From Rikenellaceae bacterium (GTDB lineage: Bacteria > Bacteroidota > Bacteroidia > Bacteroidales > Rikenellaceae), in NCBI GenBank assembly GCA_017935625.1, contig JAGBHC010000029.1, forward strand, positions 1-64,000: 64,000 nucleotides of DNA, given 5' to 3'. The translations under genes were made by a program, and so were the position numbers. Shown here piece after piece: positions 1 through 7,321 of the stretch. The notes beneath the pieces are model-generated. The model ran no database searches and was not told the origin of the DNA. It worked only from the letters and a program-made list of their open reading frames with translations. Position 1 is the stretch's first letter. Every line of letters starts with the position of its first letter.

Positions 1-88
1 CCGTAAGGAAAAAACAGACCTATGATACGGACGATTCCCCACAGGGAGACGCAGTAAAACGTTGGCTCCTATTTTATTATAAAAAGTG

Positions 89-118
89 TTGAGAATCCGA
101 CTTTTTTCGCTATATTTG
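89..118 (+). promoter_or_regulatory. Predicted Bacteroidetes promoter without an evident gene
   Basis: TTG at 89-91, a 19-nt spacer and TATATTTG at 111-118 match the Bacteroidetes TTTG-N19-21-TAnnTTTG promoter. The next convincing start codon is 340 bp downstream at 459, and that gene has its own -7 box at 427-434. This promoter may drive a long leader or a small RNA. Confidence 0.55.
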
Positions 119-426
119 CAAATAATAACGAACGATTAATCCGGCAGTGGAACTCACGGTCCGCACCGCCCTATCGGCCTGGGTGCGAACCGGATAACCG
201 AACCGGAATTTCTCCGTCCGAGTATCCCATGAGGGAACGAAATCGGGATTCGGCACGGAGCACCTCCGCCGCCTGCGCACGGCACCGGTCCGGCGTGCAA
301 TCCGGCACGCAGGCCTCCCCCTCCGAAAAAGGGACGAACGCTCCGACTGCCCCGCCATCCGGCGGCGGCACGGCTCCGCAATACACAATTTATCGGCCCC
401 GGAGAGCGATTTTCGGCATATTTTCG
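119..426. other. Gene-free GC-rich stretch
   Basis: No reading frame here has a believable start, composition or family resemblance. The stretch lies between two predicted promoters that both point rightwards, so it is either 5' leader, an unrecognised small RNA or a decayed gene. Bases 1-88 also hold nothing recognisable. Confidence 0.4.
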
Positions 427-434
427 TAACTTTG
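427..434 (+). promoter_or_regulatory. -7 box (TAACTTTG) for the DUF1961 gene
   Basis: TAACTTTG matches TAnnTTTG and lies 24 bp before the chosen ATG at 459. No good -33 TTTG is seen at the usual spacing, so the site may be weak or activator-dependent. Confidence 0.45.
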
Positions 435-458
435 TCGAAAGCTAACACAGGATACGAC

Positions 459-1265
459 ATGAAATTTTTCCCGACCCTTTTGACGGCGCTGCTGCTGCCG
501 CTCTGCGCCGCCGCCCAACCCGACGACTACGAGGCCTACTTCCATAAACTGAACGACTCCGTCCGCTGGAAAACGGCCATGCAGGACAACGGACGGACCA
601 ACCCCTGGCAAAAGAACTGGTTTCTCGACGGCAAGCTCGCCTCGGTGGAGAACATCCGGCGCGGCATCTTCTTCTCCGCCGGCCCCACGCCGGCCTCCGA
701 CGCCGACCACTCGGTGCTGTGGACCAAACGCAGCTTCGAGGGCGACATCAAGATAGAGTACGACTTCACCCGCATCGACGACCTCGACCGCTTCGTCAAT
801 ATCCTCTACATCCAGGCCGAGGGCAGCGGCGAACCCGGCTACGACAAGGACATCTCGCTGTGGAGCGACAAACGCGAGGTGCCGGCCATGAAGATGTATT
901 TCAACCACATGAATGCCATCCACATCAGCTATGCCGCCTATGAGAACGACCCCGTGGCCGTAAACCCCGACTACATCCGCGGCCGCCGCTACATGCCCGA
1001 ACGGGGCAAGGGACTCTCCGGCACCGACCTCACCCCCGAGTACCTCTCGCCCGTCAAGTTCCTCACCGGCGAAACCTACCGCATCACCGTCCTCAAGGTA
1101 GGGAAGGAGGTGATGATGGAGGTCGTGGGACCGCAGGCCGAAACCCACTACTACTACTTCTCGGCCGAAAAGTTCCCGCCCGTCACCTCGGGCCGCGTCG
1201 GCCTGCGGCAGATGAGCGGCCGCAAGGCGGTCTATTCCGACATCAGGATATACACGAGCAAATAA
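459..1265 (+). CDS. Secreted DUF1961 family protein
   Basis: This 268-residue protein begins with a signal peptide (MKFFPTLLTALLLPLCAAAQ), so it is exported to the periplasm or surface. The body is beta-rich and resembles the DUF1961 family, whose members have a concanavalin-like fold and often sit beside enzymes of pectin or rhamnogalacturonan breakdown. I chose the ATG at 459 because it begins the signal peptide; an in-frame TTG at 432 would overlap the -7 box. The next gene, a YetA/RGLX-like enzyme, starts 44 bp later on the same strand, so the two are probably co-transcribed and act on one glycan. No catalytic residues can be assigned from the sequence. Confidence 0.7.
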   Translation: MKFFPTLLTALLLPLCAAAQPDDYEAYFHKLNDSVRWKTAMQDNGRTNPWQKNWFLDGKLASVENIRRGIFFSAGPTPASDADHSVLWTKRSFEGDIKIEYDFTRIDDLDRFVNILYIQAEGSGEPGYDKDISLWSDKREVPAMKMYFNHMNAIHISYAAYENDPVAVNPDYIRGRRYMPERGKGLSGTDLTPEYLSPVKFLTGETYRITVLKVGKEVMMEVVGPQAETHYYYFSAEKFPPVTSGRVGLRQMSGRKAVYSDIRIYTSK

Positions 1266-1309
1266 TCCGAAAACCAAATTATCAACCAACCTTACAACAC
1301 ACCCAAAAC

Positions 1310-4012
1310 ATGAAACGACTCTTAACCGGTCTGTCCGCCCTGCTGTCGGCGGCTGCGCTCCAGGCCCAGCCCATCGACCTGCACTGGATAGGACAGGCTC
1401 CCGAAGCGGAAATCGGCCAAAGCTGGGGCGTCCCCTTCTCCCGCGGCCAGATTAAACCCAACCAACAATTCGTACTCACCGACGGCAGCGGAAAACAGCT
1501 CCCACTCCAGTCGTGGGTGATGGCCACCCACGGCGACGGCTCGGCCAAGTGGATAGGCTTCGCCGCCTCCATCGCCCCCTCCCAGGCCGAAGGTCTGCGT
1601 CTGACCCCCGTGAAGAAAGCCCCCGTCAGCGAAGGGCTCCAGGTCAGCGAGCAGCCCGGCCGCATCGTGGTGGACAACGGCGTGCAGCAAATCGCCTTCG
1701 CCACGTCGGGCAGCGAACTCATCCCCTCGATAACCGTGAACGGCACGGAGGTCGCCCGCAACGGACACCTCGTCTGCCGGCTGGAGGACCGTTCGCGTGC
1801 GTCGGAAGATATCATCAGCTACAAGAAATTCCGCAGCGAGATAGAACAGGTGACCCTCGAGCGCCGCGGCCCGGTGGAGGCCGTGGTGAAGGTCGAGGGC
1901 AAACACCGGGCTCTGGACGGCAGCCGCAGCTGGCTGCCCTTCACCGTGCGGTTCTACATCTTCGACCGGGTGCCCGCCGTCAAGATGGTGCACTCCATCA
2001 TCTACGACGGCGACATGAGCCGCGATTTCATCAGCGGCCTGGGCGTCGAGTTCTCCCTGCCGCTGCGCGAGGAGATGCAAAACCGCCACGTGCGGTTCGC
2101 GGGTGAAAACGGCGGTCTGTGGGGCGAACCCGTCAAGCCGGCCGTCGGACGCCGCCGCCTCAACTACGAGAACCGCAACGACCTCATCGAGGCCCAGTTC
2201 CGCGGCGAACGCATGCCCGACAAGGCACAGGTCGATGAGGCGGGACAGAAGCTGCTCACCGACTGGGCCGACTGGAGCGACTTCCGGCTCACCCAGCTCA
2301 CCCCCGACGCCTTCTCCATCCGCAAGCGCACCAACGACCAGAGCACCTGGATAGGCACCGCCGGCGGCGGCCGCGCCGAAGGATACGTACAGGCCGGCGA
2401 CCTGCAGGGCGGACTGGGCGTATCGCTCAAGAACTTCTGGCAGTCCTACCCCACCGAACTCGAAGTGCTCGACATGGTGAGCGACCAGGCGACCCTCACC
2501 GTGTGGATGTGGAGCCCGCGGGGCGAGGCGATGGACCTGCGCCACTACGACATCAAGGGCCACGACCTCAACTCCGCCTACGAAGACTACCAGGAGGGCA
2601 TGTCCACCCCCTACGGCATCGCCCGCACCAGCGAACTCACCCTGGTGCCCTACTCGCAGATGCCCACGCGCGAACAGACCGTCAAGACCGCACAGACCGC
2701 ACAGGAGGTGTGCCAGCTGATGGCCACTCCGCAGTATCTGCACGATGCCGGAGCATTCGGCGTGTGGTCGCTGCCCGACCCCGACGGCAACGACACCAAA
2801 CAGTGGATTGAGCGCCAGATTGACGGCTACATCGACTTCTACAAACAGGCCATCGAAACCCAGAAGTGGTATGGCTTCTGGAACTACGGCGACGTGATGC
2901 ACTCCTACACCCAGGGACGTCACGCCTGGAACTACGACATCGGCGGCAATGCCTGGGCCAACACCGAGCTCTCGCCCGACCTGTGGCTGTGGTACGCCTT
3001 CATCCGTTCGGGCCGCGCCGACATCTTCCGCATGGCCACCGCCATGACCCGCCACACCTCCGAGGTGGACATGTACCACATCGGCGAGATGGCCGGTCTG
3101 GGCTCGCGCCACAACGTCTCGCACTGGGGCTGCGGCGCCAAGGAGGCCCGCATCGGACAGGCATGGTGGAAACGCTTCTACTACTACCTGACCACCGACG
3201 ACCGCATGGGCGACCTGATGCACGACGCCGTGGATGCCGACTACACCACCCTCAAGTGGGACCCCCTGCGCATCGCCAAGCCGCGCAGCCAGTATCCCAC
3301 CGCCCAGCCCACGCGTCTGCGCTGGGGTCCGGACTGGATTGCCTTCGTCGGCAACTGGTACACCGAGTGGGAGCGCACCGGCAACAAAAAGTATCTCGAC
3401 AAGATAATCACCGGCATGGAGAGCATCGCCGCCATGCCCAACGGCCTCTTCACCGGCAAGGGTCCCTTCGGCTACGACCCCGAAACGGGCAAGCTCACCT
3501 ACGAGGGCGACCCCGAGTGGATTGACCACACCAACCACCTGGCCAACCTCATGGGCGGCGTCGAGGTGATGATGGAGGTGTTCGACGGCGTGGGCAACAA
3601 GAAGTTCAACGACACCTACCTCCAGTACGCCAAATATTACGCCCTGCCGCAGGACGACCCGCTGCGCGACAAGCCCGAGAATGCCAAATACAAGGATTGG
3701 TGGGGACACTGGAACACCTCGCGCATGGGCGCCTTCGCCGGCGAGCGGCTGGGCGAAGAGTACCTCAAGGAGGTGGCCTGGAATCTCTTCCTGCAGCGCG
3801 TCATCGGCCCCGACGGCCAGCCGCGCGACCTGGTGAATCCGAAGCAGGTGGAGGGCACCGATGCGCTGGCTCCCTTCCTCGAGAGCCCGAGCGTCGGCAC
3901 CAACGGAGCCGCCCAGTGGAATCTCGAGGCCATCGAGCTCATGGAGCTGGCCGGCGACAAGGTTCCCTCGCTCAAGGATTTGAAACCCGCGCCCCCGATG
4001 CCGAGACGATAG
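1310..4012 (+). CDS. PcRGLX/YetA-like exo-rhamnogalacturonan lyase family protein
   Basis: This 900-residue protein has a signal peptide (about residues 1-20, ending AALQAQ). The order fits the YetA/PcRGLX family: an N-terminal RIFT-barrel-like region with the family-type motif HGDGSAKWIGF (about residues 74-84), a central beta-sandwich and a C-terminal alpha/alpha-toroid rich in Trp and Tyr (about 480-880). Characterised relatives are exo-acting rhamnogalacturonan lyases (PL26-related), while bacterial YetA-like members are mostly uncharacterised, so the substrate is inferred. It follows the DUF1961 gene by 44 bp and is closed by a strong terminator at 4037-4066. No SusC/SusD pair or sugar regulator is adjacent, which is unusual for a Bacteroidetes glycan enzyme. 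Confidence 0.7.
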   Translation: MKRLLTGLSALLSAAALQAQPIDLHWIGQAPEAEIGQSWGVPFSRGQIKPNQQFVLTDGSGKQLPLQSWVMATHGDGSAKWIGFAASIAPSQAEGLRLTPVKKAPVSEGLQVSEQPGRIVVDNGVQQIAFATSGSELIPSITVNGTEVARNGHLVCRLEDRSRASEDIISYKKFRSEIEQVTLERRGPVEAVVKVEGKHRALDGSRSWLPFTVRFYIFDRVPAVKMVHSIIYDGDMSRDFISGLGVEFSLPLREEMQNRHVRFAGENGGLWGEPVKPAVGRRRLNYENRNDLIEAQFRGERMPDKAQVDEAGQKLLTDWADWSDFRLTQLTPDAFSIRKRTNDQSTWIGTAGGGRAEGYVQAGDLQGGLGVSLKNFWQSYPTELEVLDMVSDQATLTVWMWSPRGEAMDLRHYDIKGHDLNSAYEDYQEGMSTPYGIARTSELTLVPYSQMPTREQTVKTAQTAQEVCQLMATPQYLHDAGAFGVWSLPDPDGNDTKQWIERQIDGYIDFYKQAIETQKWYGFWNYGDVMHSYTQGRHAWNYDIGGNAWANTELSPDLWLWYAFIRSGRADIFRMATAMTRHTSEVDMYHIGEMAGLGSRHNVSHWGCGAKEARIGQAWWKRFYYYLTTDDRMGDLMHDAVDADYTTLKWDPLRIAKPRSQYPTAQPTRLRWGPDWIAFVGNWYTEWERTGNKKYLDKIITGMESIAAMPNGLFTGKGPFGYDPETGKLTYEGDPEWIDHTNHLANLMGGVEVMMEVFDGVGNKKFNDTYLQYAKYYALPQDDPLRDKPENAKYKDWWGHWNTSRMGAFAGERLGEEYLKEVAWNLFLQRVIGPDGQPRDLVNPKQVEGTDALAPFLESPSVGTNGAAQWNLEAIELMELAGDKVPSLKDLKPAPPMPRR

Positions 4013-4036
4013 GCTCCGCCACGTCAATCGTTCCAA

Positions 4037-4066
4037 CGAGTGCCCGAAAGTCGGGCACTCGTTTTT
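4037..4066 (+). terminator. Intrinsic terminator
   Basis: A perfect 11-bp stem (4037-4047 with 4051-4061), a three-base loop and a run of T residues end the DUF1961/YetA-like unit. Confidence 0.9.
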
Positions 4067-4280
4067 CATTGCCCCCGACACGACCGCCGGACAACTACTC
4101 CCCGGCCACCGGTACCCCCACGATTCCACTCTCGCAACCGGCATTCCACAACCCTCCGGCCGGCAGCCGCCGCTCCTGCACCGCGACCCGCACCCGACAT
4201 TGCGTCGGATTCAGAAGTCCGCCGGATTCCAGCCCCGCCGGATTCCGTGCTCAAACACAAAAAAATCCGGCCCCCGAAAT

Positions 4281-4311
4281 TTTGAAATACGAAAAAATTA
4301 TTTTAATTTTG
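4281..4311 (+). promoter_or_regulatory. Strong predicted promoter for the zinc-ribbon/propeller operon
   Basis: TTTG at 4281-4284, a 19-nt spacer and TAATTTTG at 4304-4311 form a full-consensus Bacteroidetes promoter 39 bp upstream of the ATG at 4350. Between the terminator at 4066 and this site I see only GC-rich non-coding DNA. Confidence 0.8.
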
Positions 4312-4349
4312 AAGAAGGATATATTACTAACTTAAAAAATCTTCATCCC

Positions 4350-4667
4350 ATGAAAAAGACCTCTCTTTTCATCGCCCTTCTTCTGATGGTTTTGTCGGTA
4401 TCGGCCTCTCTGTCAATCACTCCATCCGGAAGCACCGGCTCCGTTCCCCCTGCCCGAACCCCCGAATCCGTACAAAACTGGATTACCAAAGGGACATGTC
4501 GGGGAGACGAATTAGCCTGCCACATAACCTGTCCGCATTGTGGCAATAAAATCTACATAGCGCCCCCTGTCGATGACGACACGTTCGAGATGCTGAACGG
4601 AAGATTCAGAGACTATATCGTGGAGTGCAATCGTTGCAAATCCGTCCTCACCGACATTACAGAATAG
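4350..4667 (+). CDS. Small secreted zinc-ribbon-like protein
   Basis: This 105-residue protein starts with a clear Sec signal peptide (MKKTSLFIALLLMVLSVSAS). Its mature part carries two CxxC knuckles, in HITCPHCGNK and VECNRCKSVL, arranged like a four-cysteine zinc ribbon. Such knuckles are usual in the cytoplasm and less so in an exported protein. It has a full-consensus promoter and is followed 8 bp later by a propeller lipoprotein gene, so the two are very probably one operon. I do not recognise the family and assign no function. Confidence 0.7.
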   Translation: MKKTSLFIALLLMVLSVSASLSITPSGSTGSVPPARTPESVQNWITKGTCRGDELACHITCPHCGNKIYIAPPVDDDTFEMLNGRFRDYIVECNRCKSVLTDITE

Positions 4668-4675
4668 CCCCCGAT

Positions 4676-5734
4676 ATGACCCGGAATCTTTCGCTGCGGT
4701 TGCTGCTCGGCCTGCTGCTCTGCGCAGGCTGCAGCCGCACCGTGCCGCCCGCCGACCTGCTGGTCGGCGAACCCGAATATCCGCTCGACACCACCGGACG
4801 GTTCACCTATGTCACCACGCACGACATCGAGGCGATTAACGTATTCATGATATTCCCCTACGAATCGTACATCGTGATGTTCGGCCACTTCTACGGCGGA
4901 TTCGTACAGGTCGTGGACAAGGAGAGCGGCGCCATCGTCTGCTCCGGAATTCCCCGCGGACGCGGTCCCGGCGAACTGGTGGGCGCCGAATTCGCCGACC
5001 TCAACCCGCAGACAGGAACCATGACCATCGTGGACGGAGATACGCACCAGATACTCTCGTTCAATATCGACGACTTCATCGCCGGCCGATTCAAAGCCGC
5101 CAGAAAACCGGCGGCACCCTTCACCTACCAGGTCTTCGAACTCGACCGGGAGCACACGCTCCACGACCACCTGGTCACCTATGTCAGCACGATGTACGGT
5201 GTTCCGGACCGTCTCTCCGTGTTGCGGAAAGACGGTACCAAAACCGCGGTCTACAACGAGTTTCCCATCATGGATACGGTCCGGAACCGTAATTTCATCA
5301 TCTACCAGCAGCGCAGGGCCTCCCTCTCGCCCGACCGCACCAAACTGGCCATGGGCACCGTGATGCAACACACCTATTTCGAAACATTCGACATCGGCAA
5401 GACGCACATCGCCCCCCGCTCGCAACAACTGCACAGCGGCCCGGTCGATTACAGCCAGCGCTGGCCTTTCGAAAAATGCACCGGAGGGTTTCTCAGCGTC
5501 TATGCGGGCAACGAACTCGTGGTCGCCGCGACCGACGATTTCACCGAAAAAGCCGACCGGAAGATTTACAACAACCTCTGCGTCTTCGACTGGGACGGTC
5601 ATCCCATAAAACGAATCCGCATGGAAGGGTGCAAAAGTATTCCGGCTCTCTGCCTCGACTCTGACGGACGGACCGTCTATGCCGTCATGAAAGCCGACAA
5701 CGACTTCTACTATTTCGCCCGGACCGAAATCTGA
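4676..5734 (+). CDS. TolB-like six-bladed beta-propeller lipoprotein (BF3164-like)
   Basis: This protein has 352 residues. A hydrophobic leader ends in LLLCAGC, a lipobox-like site with an unusual Cys at -3, so it is probably a periplasmic or outer-membrane lipoprotein. The rest is beta-rich with repeated blade-like segments (for example GSGAIVCSGIPRGRGPGEL-type turns and VFDWDGHPIKRI) and resembles the BF3164/6-bladed propeller lipoproteins common in Bacteroides. Their role is unknown and may be ligand binding. I chose the ATG at 4676, eight bases after the previous stop, because upstream in-frame starts lie inside that gene and would hide the leader. Confidence 0.65.
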   Translation: MTRNLSLRLLLGLLLCAGCSRTVPPADLLVGEPEYPLDTTGRFTYVTTHDIEAINVFMIFPYESYIVMFGHFYGGFVQVVDKESGAIVCSGIPRGRGPGELVGAEFADLNPQTGTMTIVDGDTHQILSFNIDDFIAGRFKAARKPAAPFTYQVFELDREHTLHDHLVTYVSTMYGVPDRLSVLRKDGTKTAVYNEFPIMDTVRNRNFIIYQQRRASLSPDRTKLAMGTVMQHTYFETFDIGKTHIAPRSQQLHSGPVDYSQRWPFEKCTGGFLSVYAGNELVVAATDDFTEKADRKIYNNLCVFDWDGHPIKRIRMEGCKSIPALCLDSDGRTVYAVMKADNDFYYFARTEI

Positions 5735-5740
5735 CCCGGG

Positions 5741-5833
5741 CCGGCCGGGAGAAACCGCCCCCTGCAAACGCACTGACGGGGCCGGCCGGATGCCGAGCTG
5801 TCGGACCGGCCGGGAGAAACCGCCCCCGCAAAC
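5741..5833. repeat. Pair of 28-29 bp direct repeats
   Basis: The segment at 5741-5769 recurs at 5806-5833 with a single-base length difference (core CCGGCCGGGAGAAACCGCCC). The pair lies just 3' of the propeller lipoprotein gene in otherwise empty DNA between converging genes. Confidence 0.75.
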
Positions 5834-5920
5834 CGAAAGCCGTCGCCGCCCCTTTCCCGGGACGACTTTTTCCGGCAGCACCGCTTCGAGAGACAACACC
5901 TCAAAAAAACTAACACCTCA

Positions 5921-5959
5921 AAAAAAACGAAGGCGCCCGGCAAATCCGGACGCCTTCGG
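5921..5959 (-). terminator. Intrinsic terminator for the trmB unit
   Basis: The stem CGAAGGCG/CGCCTTCG (5928-5935 with 5951-5958), with an inner CCGG pairing, is preceded on the plus strand by seven A residues. Read on the minus strand this is a hairpin plus U-tract about 60 bp past the trmB stop. Confidence 0.8.
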
Positions 5960-6020
5960 CTCTCTTATGCAAGCCCGACGACTGGGTACGACGGAAACCG
6001 CCGCTGTGCTCCGCCGGCCG

Positions 6021-6779
6021 TCATGCCCCCACCAGCCGGCCGCTGCGCTCCGCCTTTTCGACCAGTCCCGGCTCCTCGTCGAACTCCGGCTCCACGAACG
6101 GAGCGGTCGAATCGCCGAGACCGAACCCGATGTAGGTGATGGGCAGCCCCTGCTCCAGGAACATGCTCTCGTAGGCCGTCTTTATCGAAAGCGAGGCATC
6201 GGCCATCCCCGTGCCGTAGATATCGTCGCAACACGCCTCCACCGGCAGAGCATTGGCCGCCACGACGGCTTTGGTATACTCGTGCAGATGCTTCGAATCG
6301 GTCTTGAGCCGGATTTTCGCTCCGGGCGCCAGAAACCGGCGGTAATACTCGAGAAATATCGGAGAGGTGAGACGTTTTTTCGCCCGCGCCGCCTTGAGCT
6401 GCGGGTCGGGAAAAGTTATCCAGATTTCGTTCACCTCGCCGGGACCGAAAAACGAATTGATGAACTCGATGCGGGTGCGCAGAAACGCCACATTGTCCAT
6501 GCCGTTCTCGGTGGCCGTCTTGGCGCCGCGCCACATGCGCGCCCCCTTGATATCCACCCCGATGAAGTTTTTGTCGCGGCAGCGTTCCGCCAGCGCCACG
6601 GTATACTCGCCGCGGCCGCAGCCGAGCTCCAGCACGATGGGAGCCCCGTTACGGAAGAACTCCTCCCGCCAGCGTCCCTTCAACGGATGGTCCTTGTGAA
6701 ATATATCCTCGAACTCAGGCTGTATCATATTCCTGAACGTGAGGTTCTCCCGAAATTTTTTCAGTTTATCCTTACCCAT
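6021..6779 (-). CDS. trmB: tRNA (guanine-N7-)-methyltransferase
   Basis: TrmB methylates G46 in the variable loop of tRNAs using SAM. This 252-residue protein has the SAM-binding motif LELGCGRGEYT (about residues 50-60) and the TrmB-type WITFPDPQLK motif followed by a basic KKRLT segment. It is slightly longer than many bacterial TrmBs because of an acidic tail. It is last in a minus-strand series ricT-gldH-trmB, 77 bp after gldH, and ends before a good terminator. Confidence 0.92.
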   Translation of the reverse strand: MGKDKLKKFRENLTFRNMIQPEFEDIFHKDHPLKGRWREEFFRNGAPIVLELGCGRGEYTVALAERCRDKNFIGVDIKGARMWRGAKTATENGMDNVAFLRTRIEFINSFFGPGEVNEIWITFPDPQLKAARAKKRLTSPIFLEYYRRFLAPGAKIRLKTDSKHLHEYTKAVVAANALPVEACCDDIYGTGMADASLSIKTAYESMFLEQGLPITYIGFGLGDSTAPFVEPEFDEEPGLVEKAERSGRLVGA

Positions 6780-6856
6780 GAATCCCTTTTGGCTTTTTCA
6801 ATCCGTTTCGCATCTGCTGCGCCTCCGTTCCGGCCCTCCGCCGGCCGGAGCCGCCG

Positions 6857-7306
6857 TTATTTCATCTCCACCCCCACGCCGCGAACGCCCTTCACCGTCT
6901 CGACCGGCGTAATCGCGAAGCGATAGGTGCCCCGCTGCGAGAGCACCGCCCCGCTGCGCCACAGCGCCTCGGTCTCCGACCACGGACGGCTGAAACCGGT
7001 CTCCTTGCGCACGGGCAGCGCCACCCGTTCGGCATACTCCGTCGAATCGGGCGCTACGGTCCGCACGGTGAGCATCAAACGTCCCGACGGCAGGTCGTCG
7101 TTGTGCCGTACCAGCAGCCACAGTTCGCGCATGGAGAGCGTATCGTCGTTGTCAATCTCCACCACGGCCGAAGAACCGGCACTCCATTCCACCGGATTCA
7201 CCGGCGCCACGTCGGAACGGTGGTCGGAGATACACCCCGCCAACACCGCCGCCAATGCCGCCAACACGGCATGCCATCCGCCGCCGCACCTCTCCTTCGG
7301 ACGCAT
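6857..7306 (-). CDS. gldH: GldH-like lipoprotein
   Basis: This 149-residue lipoprotein has a signal sequence ending in the lipobox LAGC (cysteine about residue 25). The mature part resembles the GldH family, first linked to gliding in Flavobacterium but widespread in non-motile Bacteroidetes, where its job is unclear. Position supports the call: gldH next to a PSP1-domain gene is a usual order in the phylum. It starts 15 bp after ricT, so the two are co-transcribed. Homology is judged from family character and context; no catalytic motif is expected. Confidence 0.7.
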   Translation of the reverse strand: MRPKERCGGGWHAVLAALAAVLAGCISDHRSDVAPVNPVEWSAGSSAVVEIDNDDTLSMRELWLLVRHNDDLPSGRLMLTVRTVAPDSTEYAERVALPVRKETGFSRPWSETEALWRSGAVLSQRGTYRFAITPVETVKGVRGVGVEMK

Positions 7307-7321
7307 CCCGCAACTCCTCCT

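Noticed and set aside
229-429. 66-codon plus-strand frame before the DUF1961 gene
   Set aside because: No ribosome-binding site, signal peptide or plausible composition; it ends within the -7 box of the next gene.
1322-4144. 940-codon open frame antisense to the YetA-like gene
   Set aside because: Long antisense frames recur opposite nearly every real gene in this GC-rich DNA. The product has no domain and the sense strand has a clear signal peptide and family motifs.
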